From positions 1 through 64,000 of the forward strand of contig JBKUOG010000011.1 of NCBI GenBank assembly GCA_046957575.1: 64,000 bases of DNA. The letters are read 5' to 3'. The notes below the pieces were generated by a model that was given only the letters and a program-made list of their open reading frames with translations, made no database searches and was not told the origin of the DNA. This DNA is from UMGS1370 sp046957575. Its GTDB lineage: Bacteria > Bacillota > Clostridia > Lachnospirales > Lachnospiraceae. Shown piece by piece: positions 8,687 to 17,338 of this stretch. The first letter of the stretch is position 1. Every line of letters starts with the position of its first letter. A program made the translations under genes and the position numbers.

Positions 8687-9339
8687 GAACATACCTCCCT
8701 GGCTTTAAAAACTAAAAGGGCTCTTGTTACTGCCTGAGTTAAAATGGCAGCAATGAGAGCTTCCGGAATTCCATTTATACCGATGACGCCCATAATCACG
8801 CCGGAAAGCATAGAAGGACTGGTCCCTCCTGCCATTGCATACTGGTCTTTAAACAGCAGATAGATAAGGGACATAACCCCTGCTGTATTGGTAAGAGAAC
8901 CCAGAAATCCGGAGATAAACAGAGAAAGCGACAGGTTTTTTGTGTGCTTTTTTAAGAACAAAAAGCCCCGTCCGGCAATCAGTCCGATAAAAATCCTGGG
9001 GACAATGGCCACGATTAAGCTGTTTACTCCGCCATGAAATTGAGGACTGAAACTGTAAAAGGGAGTAAATACAAATGAGGTGATGTTGGGCTGAATGGTG
9101 GCTTTTACCACACTGGTAAGGCCGAAAATTCCGCCTAAGACGGCTCCTGTTTTAGGTCCCAGAAGACAGGCGCCGATAATCACCGGGATATGCATGGTCG
9201 TGGCATTCATAAAAGGCAGAGGAATATAGCCTAAGGGAGTGAATGCCATAACTATCATGACCGCAGTCAAAAGAGCTGTCTGGGTCAGATAGAGCACATG
9301 GCTGTTTACGGGTATCTGTTTGGTTGATTTTTTATTCAA
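8683..9339 (-). CDS. ECF transporter S-component (vitamin uptake)
   Basis: The 218-residue membrane protein has about six hydrophobic helices and the pattern of ECF S-components (PF12822 type): a first helix with AVMIVMAFTPLGYIPLP, then MHIPVIIGACLLGPKTGAVLGGIFG. Such proteins bind a vitamin and use a shared EcfAAT energy module encoded elsewhere. The start is a TTG at 9339, because AGGAGGGAAACAA precedes it; the 34 upstream codons are not convincing. It overlaps the P1 peptidase start by four bases. Resemblance to pantothenate-type components is weak, so the substrate is unassigned. Confidence 0.8.
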   Translation of the reverse strand: MNKKSTKQIPVNSHVLYLTQTALLTAVMIVMAFTPLGYIPLPFMNATTMHIPVIIGACLLGPKTGAVLGGIFGLTSVVKATIQPNITSFVFTPFYSFSPQFHGGVNSLIVAIVPRIFIGLIAGRGFLFLKKHTKNLSLSLFISGFLGSLTNTAGVMSLIYLLFKDQYAMAGGTSPSMLSGVIMGVIGINGIPEALIAAILTQAVTRALLVFKAREVCS

Positions 9340-9355
9340 TTGTTTCCCTCCTGCT

Positions 9356-9379
9356 GGCATCCCGTTTTGCGGGTACGCC
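9356..9379 (-). promoter_or_regulatory. Leader hairpin beside the ECF gene ribosome binding site
   Basis: On the minus strand GGC-GTA-CCCG-CAAAA-CGGG-AT-GCC forms a short hairpin ending only four bases before the AGGAGGG of the ECF gene. It could modulate translation. The bases ATGCCAGC followed by AGGAGGG recall the 3' end of a TPP riboswitch, but the required 5' CTGAGA half is missing, so no riboswitch is called. Confidence 0.3.
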
Positions 9380-9479
9380 GCGTATTGACTCCATTTATCG
9401 GAATCTGAGCATATTGTACAGCCAAGCAGAAAAGATTGCAAGAAAAATTTTTTAACTGGAAAATCTATGAAAAATAATA

Positions 9480-9508
9480 TTGATTTCTATAATAATATCT
9501 AGTATATT
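9480..9508 (+). promoter_or_regulatory. Promoter of the plsX operon
   Basis: TTGATT (9480-9485), 17 bases, TATATT (9503-9508). It lies in the AT-rich gap between the divergent ECF gene and plsX. Confidence 0.55.
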
Positions 9509-9540
9509 ATGATGTAGATTAGCCGAAAGGAGAATCACAT

Positions 9541-10554
9541 ATGATTACAGTAGCGGTAGACGCTATGGGCGGAGATTATGCGCCGTCCCAGATGGTGGCC
9601 GGAGCAGTCGCTGCCGTCCGTTTACGAAAGGATATCAAGGTAGTCCTGGTAGGACGCAGAGAAGATGTGGAAAAGGAACTGGCCGGAAAGGAATATCCCC
9701 ATGACCAGATTGAGATTGTCCACGCATCTGAGGTAATTGCCACCGAAGAGCCGCCGGTTCATGCCATCCGCAGAAAAAAGGATTCTTCCATTGTTGTGGG
9801 AATGAATCTGGTGAAAAAAAACGAAGCGGATGCCTTTGTGTCAGCCGGCAGTTCCGGGGCCATTTTAGTAGGCGGCCAGGTAATTGTCGGAAGGATTAAG
9901 GGAGTGGAGAGGCCGCCGCTTGCGCCTCTGATTCCAACAGAAAAAGGCGTTTCCCTGCTGATTGACTGTGGAGCCAACGTGGATGCAAGACCGTCTCATC
10001 TGGTACAGTTTGCCCGCATGGGATCCATTTACATGGAACACGTTTTAGGGGTAAAGAACCCAAAAGTGGCCATTGTCAACATCGGCGCAGAGGAAGAAAA
10101 GGGAAATGCTCTGGTAAAAGAAACCTTTCCTCTTTTAAAGGAGTGCAGGGATATTCACTTTACCGGCAGTATTGAGGCCAGAGAGATTCCTCATGGGGAA
10201 GCGGATGTGATTGTCTGCGAAGCCTTTGTGGGAAACGTTATTTTAAAGCTTTATGAAGGCGTAGGCGCCACTCTTATCAGCAAAGTCAAATCTGGTATGA
10301 TGACCAGCCTAAAAAGCAAGATAGGAGCCCTTCTTGTAAAGCCGGCATTGAAGGAAACTTTAAAAGCGTTTGATGCCAGCCAGTACGGCGGAGCGCCTTT
10401 GCTGGGATTAAACGGCCTGGTAGTAAAGACCCATGGCAATTCCAAAGCCAACGAGGTCTGCAATTCCATTATTCAGTGTGTTACCTTTAAGGAACAGGGT
10501 ATCAATGAAAAAATTAAAAAAAGTCTCGCAGCAGAGACCAACGAATCAAATTAG
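9541..10554 (+). CDS. plsX: Phosphate acyltransferase PlsX
   Basis: PlsX makes acyl-phosphate from acyl-ACP, the first committed step of phosphatidic acid synthesis by the PlsX/PlsY route. The 337-residue length is normal. The N-terminal signature VAVDAMGGDYAP, the central SAGSSGAILVGGQVIVGRI and the VCEAFVGNVILKLYEG region are all present. AAGGAGAATCACAT places the start. It heads the run plsX-acpP-rnc-smc-ftsY, the usual Firmicute order although fabD and fabG are not between plsX and acpP. Confidence 0.96.
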   Translation: MITVAVDAMGGDYAPSQMVAGAVAAVRLRKDIKVVLVGRREDVEKELAGKEYPHDQIEIVHASEVIATEEPPVHAIRRKKDSSIVVGMNLVKKNEADAFVSAGSSGAILVGGQVIVGRIKGVERPPLAPLIPTEKGVSLLIDCGANVDARPSHLVQFARMGSIYMEHVLGVKNPKVAIVNIGAEEEKGNALVKETFPLLKECRDIHFTGSIEAREIPHGEADVIVCEAFVGNVILKLYEGVGATLISKVKSGMMTSLKSKIGALLVKPALKETLKAFDASQYGGAPLLGLNGLVVKTHGNSKANEVCNSIIQCVTFKEQGINEKIKKSLAAETNESN

Positions 10555-10566
10555 GGAGGATGCAAC

Positions 10567-10797
10567 ATGGAATTCGAGAAACTGCAGAACATTATCGCTG
10601 AGGTATTAAATATTGAGCCGGAGGAGGTAACCATGACTTCTACATTTGTAGATGATTTGGGCGCTGATTCTCTGGACATTTTCCAGATTATTATGGGCAT
10701 TGAGGAAGAGTTTGATATTAAAATTCCAGATGATGCCGCTGAGCATATCGTTTCTGTAGGCGATGCTGTAGAGCAGATTAAAAATGCAATAAACTAA
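10567..10797 (+). CDS. acpP: Acyl carrier protein
   Basis: The 76-residue acidic protein carries growing fatty acids on a phosphopantetheine arm. The attachment site is the Ser in DDLGADSLDIFQ (about residue 37). One deviation is visible: the usual DSLDTVE is DSLDIFQII. It lies 12 bases after plsX with AGGGAGGATGCAAC before the ATG. Confidence 0.95.
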   Translation: MEFEKLQNIIAEVLNIEPEEVTMTSTFVDDLGADSLDIFQIIMGIEEEFDIKIPDDAAEHIVSVGDAVEQIKNAIN

Positions 10798-10810
10798 GAA
10801 ATGAAAGGCA

Positions 10811-10842
10811 AAAGAGGCTGTCCAGTGGCGCGGCCTCTTTTT
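10811..10842 (+). terminator. Terminator or attenuator between acpP and rnc
   Basis: AAAGAGGC ... GCCTCTTT with a loop of about 14 bases is followed by TT. It would allow high acpP expression with partial read-through into rnc-smc-ftsY. Confidence 0.7.
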
Positions 10843-10864
10843 CACTTAATAAAAGGAGGATCTG

Positions 10865-11587
10865 ATGAAACAGACACAAGAGAATTTGGAGCAGGTAATT
10901 GGATATCAGTTTTGCGATAAAAAGCTGCTCACCCAGGCCCTTACCCACAGTTCTTATGCCAATGAGCACAGGATGGACAAGCTGTGCTGCAATGAACGTC
11001 TGGAGTTTTTGGGGGATGCTGTGCTGGAAGTGCTGTCCAGTGATTTTTTGTTTCACCGGTTTCCGGACATGCCTGAGGGAAATTTAACCAAGACCAGGGC
11101 CAGTATGGTCTGTGAACCTACTCTGGCTTACTGCGCCAGGGAGATTTCCTTAGGAGAGTATCTGCTTTTGGGAAAAGGAGAAGACGCTACTGGCGGAAGA
11201 ATGCGGGAGTCCATTGTTTCGGATGCGTTAGAGGCTGTAATCGGCGCGATTTATCTGGATGGTGGTCTTGCTAATGCAAAAGAGTTTATTTACCGCTTTG
11301 TATTAAATGATATGGAGCACAAGCAGCTCTTTTATGATAGCAAGACTATCCTGCAGGAACTGGTGCAGAGTATGGGAGAGGAGCCCCTTTCTTATGAGAT
11401 TTTGAAAGAAGAGGGGCCGGATCACAACAAAGTATTTGAAGTAAGGGCTATACTGGGAAGCAGGGAGATTGGACGGGGGTCTGGAAGAACGAAAAAGGCA
11501 GCCGAGCAGACAGCTGCATATAAGGCGATTTTGACCTTAAAAGGCAAATCAAAAGCTTCTTTGCAGGCAGGTGACGTATGTATTTAA
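10865..11587 (+). CDS. rnc: Ribonuclease III
   Basis: RNase III cleaves double-stranded RNA in rRNA processing and mRNA turnover. The 240-residue protein has the signature NERLEFLGDAVLEV near residue 44, with catalytic Glu/Asp residues. A second acidic site is SDALEAVIGAIYLDGG near residue 118. The C-terminal dsRNA-binding domain runs from about 160 to 230, with the conserved KKAAEQTAA. The gene's last 10 bases overlap the start of smc, indicating translational coupling. Confidence 0.96.
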   Translation: MKQTQENLEQVIGYQFCDKKLLTQALTHSSYANEHRMDKLCCNERLEFLGDAVLEVLSSDFLFHRFPDMPEGNLTKTRASMVCEPTLAYCAREISLGEYLLLGKGEDATGGRMRESIVSDALEAVIGAIYLDGGLANAKEFIYRFVLNDMEHKQLFYDSKTILQELVQSMGEEPLSYEILKEEGPDHNKVFEVRAILGSREIGRGSGRTKKAAEQTAAYKAILTLKGKSKASLQAGDVCI

Positions 11588-14500
11588 AAAGTATTGAAAT
11601 TCAGGGCTTTAAGTCCTTTGCCAACAAAATTGTTTTTGAGTTTCACAATGGGATTACCGGAATTGTGGGGCCAAACGGGTCTGGCAAAAGCAATGTAGCC
11701 GATGCGGTTCGCTGGGTGTTAGGAGAGCAAAGGGTTAAACAGCTTCGCGGCGCGTCCATGCAGGACGTCATTTTTTCCGGAACCGAGATGCGAAAACCCC
11801 AGGGATTTGCCTATGTAGCCATTACCTTAGACAATGGGGATCATAAGCTTGCCATTGAGTATGACGAAGTGACGGTTTCCAGACGGCTTTACCGCTCTGG
11901 AGAAAGCGAATACCGAATTAACGGAAGTCCCTGCCGGTTAAAGGACATTAATGAGTTGTTTTACGACACCGGTATTGGAAAGGAAGGCTATTCCATTATC
12001 GGACAGGGGCAGATTGACAAGATTTTAAGCGGAAAGCCGGAAGAGCGCAGAGAATTGTTTGACGAGGCGGCCGGCATTGTGAAGTTTAAAAGACGCAAGG
12101 ATATTGCCCAGAAAAAGCTGGAGGATGAGCGCCAGAGTCTGGTTCGGGTAAATGATATTTTAAGCGAACTGGAAAAGCAGGTAGGACCGTTAGAAAAGCA
12201 GTCTTTAACAGCCAGAGAGTATTTGCGGTTAAAAGAAGAATTAAAGCATCTGGATGTCAATCTTTTTCTCGCTGAAACCAGTGTGGTAAAAGAGCAGATT
12301 GGTTCGGTTTCTCAAAACGAGGAGATCGTGTCTGAGGATTTAACCAGAGTAAAAAAAGAGGCAGAAACCATTCGCAGTGAATACGATGCCCTGGATGCAT
12401 CTCTTGCAGCTCTGGATGAAAAAGTGACATCCAGCCGCAGTGCCCAGGCCCAGAAACGGCTGCAGCGGGGAAATTTAGAAGGCCAGATTAATGTATTAAA
12501 AGAACAGATTAATACAGAACGGATGAATGCAGAGCACATCCGGCATCGAATGGAATCTATTAAGACAGAGATTGCTCAGAGGGAAGGGGAGATTTCAGGA
12601 TACGAAACAGAAAAGAAGGAACTGTCCCTTCAGGTGTCAAAAGCTTTGGAACGCCAAAGAGAGGCAGAAGTAGCTTTGATGGAAAAAGATACGTGGATTG
12701 GAGATACAGAAAACACCCTGGAAGCCATGAAGCAGTCGGTGATTGACACCTTAAATGAAAAAGCATCTGTAAATGCCAGAGATCAGAGATATGAGGCAAT
12801 GTTAGAGCAGGTCAATATGCGGCGGGCCGAGGTGAGCCAGAAACTTTTAAAAAGCAAAAGCGATGAATCGGTTCAGGACGAGCAGATTGCAGAGCAGCAG
12901 GCGAAGTTAGAAGAAATTGACCAGGCCATTCAGACAGCTCTGCTTAATGAGACAGAACTGGAGGAGCAGGAAACGTCTGCATCCGGTGAAGTCAGACGGC
13001 TTAACGCTCTGCTGTCAGAATACCAGCAGACCTATCACAGAACCAATACCAAGCTGGAATCTTTGCGGAATCTGGCAGAGCGCTACGAAGGGTATGGACA
13101 GAGCATCCGCCGCGTTATGGAAGTAAAGGATCGGGTCCTGGGAATCCATGGCGTAGTAGCGGATTTGATTACATCTGAAAAAAAATATGAGGTGGCAATT
13201 GAGACAGCTTTAGGAGGAAGTATTCAAAACATTGTTACTGATTCAGAAGAGACAGCCAAGAACCTGATTGAATATTTGAAGAAAAATAAATTTGGCCGGG
13301 CAACGTTTCTTCCACTGACCAGCATTGGAAACCGAACTGTTTTTACTCAGGAAAAAGCCCTGACAGAAAAAGGTGTATTGGGTCTGGCTAATCAGCTGGT
13401 AAAGGCAGACAGACAGTATGAGGGACTGTTAAAATATCTGTTAGGACGGGTTGTGGTAGTAGATACCATTGACAATGCCATTGCTCTTTCCAGAAAATAC
13501 CAGTATTCTCTGCGGATCGTCACCCTGGAGGGCGAACTGTTAAACGCCGGAGGATCCATGACCGGCGGTGCTTTTAAAAATACCAGTAATCTGTTGGGAA
13601 GAAAGCGGGAGATTGAGGAACTGGAAAAATCCTGCAAACAGGTTCTGATGGAAATCGACAAGACCAATGAAAGCCTGGTCTTTGAAGAAGAACGGTTAAA
13701 AGGTTTAAATGGAGATTTGGAGCAGAGCCGCAAAAAGAAACAGGCTCTGTATCTGGAGCAGAATACTATCCGCCTTGGAATCAGCCAGTTGGAAGCCAGG
13801 AAAGCAGAAATCGCAGAATCTGCTTCTGACATGGTGACAGAGCACAGACAGCTGGAGGAACAGGCAAAAGAGATTTCAGGCAGCAGAGCCAGATTAAAAG
13901 AAGAAACCAGCCACTTGGAAGAACAGGGAGAAAAGTGCCAGGAGGAGATCAAAAATCTTTCGGATGTATTGGAAAACTGCCGCAAAGAGCGGGAAATTCT
14001 GGCAAAAGATCTGGCGGCTGTCCAGATGGAGACAGCAGGACTTCAACAAAAAGACAGTTTCCTAAAGGAAAATATCCGAAGAGTTTATGAGGAAATCCGA
14101 AAGGTAAAGGAAGAATTGTCCGGCCTTTCAAAAGGAAGCGGGGAAAGCGGACTTGCCATTTTGGGAAAAGAAGAGGAGATTGCCCGGATTGAGCAGGAGA
14201 TTTTGGACGGGGATCGGCTGTTGGAAACGTTAAATCAGGAAATTTCTGACCTTTCCCAGGAAAAGGAAGAGACGGCCAGACGGCAAAAAGGATTTTTTGA
14301 AAAGAGAGAGGAATTGTCCAGGCAGGTATCGGATTTAGACAAGGAATTGTTCCGCCTTCAGTCCCAAAAGGAAAAACTGGAAGAACGTCTTGAATCTTGT
14401 GCATCTTATATGTGGAATGAATATGAACTGACCTATACCGGGGCAGAAGAACTGCGGGATGAAACCTTTACTTCTGTACCGGAGATGAAAAAGGAGATTG

Positions 14501-15138
14501 AAGGGGTAAAAGCCCAGATAAAAGGACTTGGAAATGTCAACGTCAACGCCATTGAGGATTACAAAGAGGTGTCGGAGCGGTATGAATTTTTGAAAACCCA
14601 GCACGACGACCTGGTGACTGCAGAACAGACCCTGATTCAGATCATCGAGGAACTGGATACGGGAATGCGGCGGCAGTTTGAAGAGCAGTTTGCATTGATC
14701 CGCAAAGAATTTGACAAGGTGTTTAAGGAACTGTTTGGAGGCGGAAGAGGCACGCTGGAACTGATGGAAGGCGAAGACATCCTGGAAGCTGGCATCCAGA
14801 TTATCTCCCAGCCGCCAGGCAAAAAACTGCAGAATATGATGCAGCTTTCCGGAGGGGAAAAGGCCCTGACGGCCATTGCGCTTTTGTTTGCAATCCAGAA
14901 CTTAAAGCCGTCCCCCTTCTGTCTTCTGGATGAGATTGAGGCGGCTTTAGACGATTCCAACGTAGACCGGTTTGCCGGCTACCTTCACAAGCTGACGGCC
15001 AACACCCAGTTTATTGTAATTACCCACCGGCGAGGCACCATGGTGTCTGCAGACCGGCTTTACGGCATTACCATGCAGGAGAAGGGCGTTTCCGCCCTGG
15101 TTTCTGTCAATTTAATCGAAGCAGATTTAGAAAATTAA
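11578..15138 (+). CDS. smc: Chromosome segregation protein SMC
   Basis: SMC is the ATPase of bacterial condensin and works with ScpA and ScpB. The 1186-residue protein has an N-terminal Walker A GIVGPNGSGKSNVADA (about 28-43). Long coiled coils at about 170-480 and 680-1000 flank a glycine-rich hinge (about 520-640, GVVADLITSEKKYEVAIETALGG and GGSMTGGAF). The C-terminal signature LSGGEKALTAIALLFA is followed by Walker B FCLLDEIEAALDDSN. Length and domain order are complete. Confidence 0.97.
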   Translation: MYLKSIEIQGFKSFANKIVFEFHNGITGIVGPNGSGKSNVADAVRWVLGEQRVKQLRGASMQDVIFSGTEMRKPQGFAYVAITLDNGDHKLAIEYDEVTVSRRLYRSGESEYRINGSPCRLKDINELFYDTGIGKEGYSIIGQGQIDKILSGKPEERRELFDEAAGIVKFKRRKDIAQKKLEDERQSLVRVNDILSELEKQVGPLEKQSLTAREYLRLKEELKHLDVNLFLAETSVVKEQIGSVSQNEEIVSEDLTRVKKEAETIRSEYDALDASLAALDEKVTSSRSAQAQKRLQRGNLEGQINVLKEQINTERMNAEHIRHRMESIKTEIAQREGEISGYETEKKELSLQVSKALERQREAEVALMEKDTWIGDTENTLEAMKQSVIDTLNEKASVNARDQRYEAMLEQVNMRRAEVSQKLLKSKSDESVQDEQIAEQQAKLEEIDQAIQTALLNETELEEQETSASGEVRRLNALLSEYQQTYHRTNTKLESLRNLAERYEGYGQSIRRVMEVKDRVLGIHGVVADLITSEKKYEVAIETALGGSIQNIVTDSEETAKNLIEYLKKNKFGRATFLPLTSIGNRTVFTQEKALTEKGVLGLANQLVKADRQYEGLLKYLLGRVVVVDTIDNAIALSRKYQYSLRIVTLEGELLNAGGSMTGGAFKNTSNLLGRKREIEELEKSCKQVLMEIDKTNESLVFEEERLKGLNGDLEQSRKKKQALYLEQNTIRLGISQLEARKAEIAESASDMVTEHRQLEEQAKEISGSRARLKEETSHLEEQGEKCQEEIKNLSDVLENCRKEREILAKDLAAVQMETAGLQQKDSFLKENIRRVYEEIRKVKEELSGLSKGSGESGLAILGKEEEIARIEQEILDGDRLLETLNQEISDLSQEKEETARRQKGFFEKREELSRQVSDLDKELFRLQSQKEKLEERLESCASYMWNEYELTYTGAEELRDETFTSVPEMKKEIEGVKAQIKGLGNVNVNAIEDYKEVSERYEFLKTQHDDLVTAEQTLIQIIEELDTGMRRQFEEQFALIRKEFDKVFKELFGGGRGTLELMEGEDILEAGIQIISQPPGKKLQNMMQLSGGEKALTAIALLFAIQNLKPSPFCLLDEIEAALDDSNVDRFAGYLHKLTANTQFIVITHRRGTMVSADRLYGITMQEKGVSALVSVNLIEADLEN

Positions 15139-15149
15139 GGAGTATGAGT

Positions 15150-16079
15150 ATGGCAAAAGGATTTTTCAGCCGTCTGGTAGAAGGTCTTACCAAGACAAGA
15201 GACAACATTGTATCTGGCATTGACTCGATTTTCAGCGGGTTTTCTGCCATTGACGACGATTTCTATGAGGAAATCGAAGAAACCCTGATTATGGGAGATT
15301 TGGGCATCCAGACCACGATGGCCATTGTAGAAGATCTGCGGCACAAGGTAAAAGAGCAGCATATCAAAGAGCCGGCCCAGTGCAAGCAGCTTTTAATCGA
15401 CAGCATCAAAGCCCAGATGGATCTGGGAGAAAACGCCTATGAGTTTGAAAACCGGAAATCCGTTGTGCTGGTTATTGGCGTCAACGGGGTAGGAAAGACT
15501 ACTTCGGTTGGAAAACTGGCCGGACAGTTAAAAGATTCCGGCAAAAAGGTAATGCTGGCCGCAGCTGATACCTTCCGGGCAGCCGCCATTGAGCAGCTTA
15601 CAGAATGGGCAAACCGGGCAGGAGTGGAAATCATTGCCCAGAAAGAGGGATCCGATCCGGCGGCAGTTATTTATGACGCAGTTGCCGCAGCAAAATCCCG
15701 CCATGCAGACGTGCTGATCTGCGATACGGCAGGACGCCTTCACAATAAGAAAAACCTGATGGAAGAGTTAAAAAAGATTAACCGGATTATTGACAAAGAG
15801 TATCCGGACGCTTACCGGGAGACCCTGGTGGTGTTAGATGGAACCACCGGCCAGAACGCCATGGCCCAGGCCAGACAGTTTATGGAAGTAGCAGACATTA
15901 CGGGAATCATTCTGACCAAGCTGGACGGAACGGCCAAAGGCGGAATTGCCGTAGCCATCCAGTCTGAGCTGGGACTTCCGGTGAAATATATCGGGGTAGG
16001 CGAGCACATTGACGATCTCCAGAAATTTAATGCAGATGATTTTGTAAACGCCTTATTTAACGTTTCAGACAAAAATTAG
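15150..16079 (+). CDS. ftsY: Signal recognition particle receptor FtsY
   Basis: FtsY is the membrane receptor GTPase for SRP-dependent targeting. The 309-residue protein is the short Gram-positive form, without a long acidic A domain. It has an N domain (about 1-85) and a G domain with GVNGVGKTTSVGKLAG, DTFRAAAIEQL, DTAGRLHNKKNLM and TKLDGTAKGG. The second ATG (15150) is chosen because TAAGGAG lies 8 bases before it; the first ATG (15144) is too close. It follows smc by 11 bases. ylxM and ffh, common next neighbours, are absent here. Confidence 0.95.
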   Translation: MAKGFFSRLVEGLTKTRDNIVSGIDSIFSGFSAIDDDFYEEIEETLIMGDLGIQTTMAIVEDLRHKVKEQHIKEPAQCKQLLIDSIKAQMDLGENAYEFENRKSVVLVIGVNGVGKTTSVGKLAGQLKDSGKKVMLAAADTFRAAAIEQLTEWANRAGVEIIAQKEGSDPAAVIYDAVAAAKSRHADVLICDTAGRLHNKKNLMEELKKINRIIDKEYPDAYRETLVVLDGTTGQNAMAQARQFMEVADITGIILTKLDGTAKGGIAVAIQSELGLPVKYIGVGEHIDDLQKFNADDFVNALFNVSDKN

Positions 16080-16108
16080 GACAGGAAAAAAGAAGGGGAG
16101 AAATCATT

Positions 16109-17338
16109 ATGGAAAAATTAACATTAGAGGCATTTGAAGAAGCATCTGAAATCGTAAGCCAGGTAACCCAGGAAACCAAGCTGGTCTACAGTGAGTATTT
16201 TTCCAACCAGACCGGCAACAAGGTGTATTTAAAACCGGAAAATATGCAGTACACCGGCGCTTACAAGGTCCGCGGGGCTTATTATAAGATCAGCACCCTG
16301 TCCGAGGAAGAAAAGGCAAGAGGACTGGTGACAGCTTCCGCAGGCAACCACGCCCAGGGCGTTGCCTATGCGGCAAAGCTGGCAGGCATTAAGGCTACTA
16401 TCGTTATGCCGACCACCACCCCGCTGATTAAGATTAACCACACCAAGAGCTACGGCGCAGAAGTGGTGTTAGAGGGCAATGTATTTGACGAGTCCTGCAG
16501 TTATGCCTACGAACTGGTAGAAAAGACCGGCGGTACCTTTGTACACCCCTTTAATGATTTGGCAGTAGCAACCGGACAGGGAACCATTGCCATGGAGATC
16601 ATCAAAGAGCTTCCTACTGTTGATTACATCCTGGTTCCTATCGGCGGCGGCGGACTGTGCACCGGCGTTTCCACTCTGGCTAAAATGCTGAATCCAAAGA
16701 TTAAGGTAATCGGAGTAGAGCCTGCAGGAGCTGCCTGCATGAAAGCCTCCTTAGAAGCCGGACACGTGGTGGGACTTCCTTCTGTCAACACCATTGCAGA
16801 CGGTACGGCAGTAAAGACGCCGGGAGACCTTTTATTCCCTTATATCAAAGAAAATGTAGATGACATCATTACCATTGACGACAGCGAGCTGATTGTGGCA
16901 TTCCTGGATATGGTAGAAAACCACAAGATGATCGTAGAAAACTCCGGCCTTTTAACCGTAGCTGCCTTAAAGCATTTAAATGTCCAGAAGAAAAAGATTG
17001 TCTCTATTTTAAGCGGCGGCAATATGGACGTGATTACCATGGCTTCCATTGTCCAGCACGGCCTGATTTTAAGGGATCGGGTATTTACCGCATCGGTTCT
17101 TCTGCCCGATAAGCCAGGCGAGCTGGCAAAAGTTTCTTCCCTTCTTGCAGAACAGCAGGCCAATGTGATCAAGCTGGAGCATAACCAGTTTGTCAGCATC
17201 AACCGCAATGCAGCAGTAGAGCTTCGCATTACCATGGAAGCGTTTGGAACTGCCCATAAACAGGCAATTTTACAGGCGTTAAATGAAAAGGGATACCGGC
17301 CAAGGCTGGTAAAAGGAAAAGGCACCTATAATGAGTGA
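16109..17338 (+). CDS. ilvA: Threonine ammonia-lyase with C-terminal ACT domain
   Basis: This PLP enzyme deaminates threonine to 2-oxobutyrate, feeding isoleucine synthesis or threonine catabolism. The 409-residue protein has the PLP lysine in GAYKVRGAY (about residue 51), the glycine loop VPIGGGGLCTG near 180 and SGGNMD near 308. Residues about 330-400 form an ACT-like regulatory domain (VLLPDKPGELAKVSSLLAEQ). The length fits the short IlvA/TdcB type with a single ACT domain, so biosynthetic and catabolic roles cannot be separated. GAAGGGGAG precedes the ATG, and the gene overlaps the next by 8 bases. Confidence 0.92.
   Translation: MEKLTLEAFEEASEIVSQVTQETKLVYSEYFSNQTGNKVYLKPENMQYTGAYKVRGAYYKISTLSEEEKARGLVTASAGNHAQGVAYAAKLAGIKATIVMPTTTPLIKINHTKSYGAEVVLEGNVFDESCSYAYELVEKTGGTFVHPFNDLAVATGQGTIAMEIIKELPTVDYILVPIGGGGLCTGVSTLAKMLNPKIKVIGVEPAGAACMKASLEAGHVVGLPSVNTIADGTAVKTPGDLLFPYIKENVDDIITIDDSELIVAFLDMVENHKMIVENSGLLTVAALKHLNVQKKKIVSILSGGNMDVITMASIVQHGLILRDRVFTASVLLPDKPGELAKVSSLLAEQQANVIKLEHNQFVSINRNAAVELRITMEAFGTAHKQAILQALNEKGYRPRLVKGKGTYNE

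Noticed and set aside
9340..9430. TPP or THF riboswitch before the ECF S-component gene
   Set aside because: Only a short 3'-like segment (ATGCCAGC, then AGGAGGG) matches; the 5' CTGAGA half and the stem order are missing.
12560..14960. Minus-strand open frames within smc
   Set aside because: They are shadows of the coiled-coil coding sequence; no ribosome binding sites or recognisable domains.
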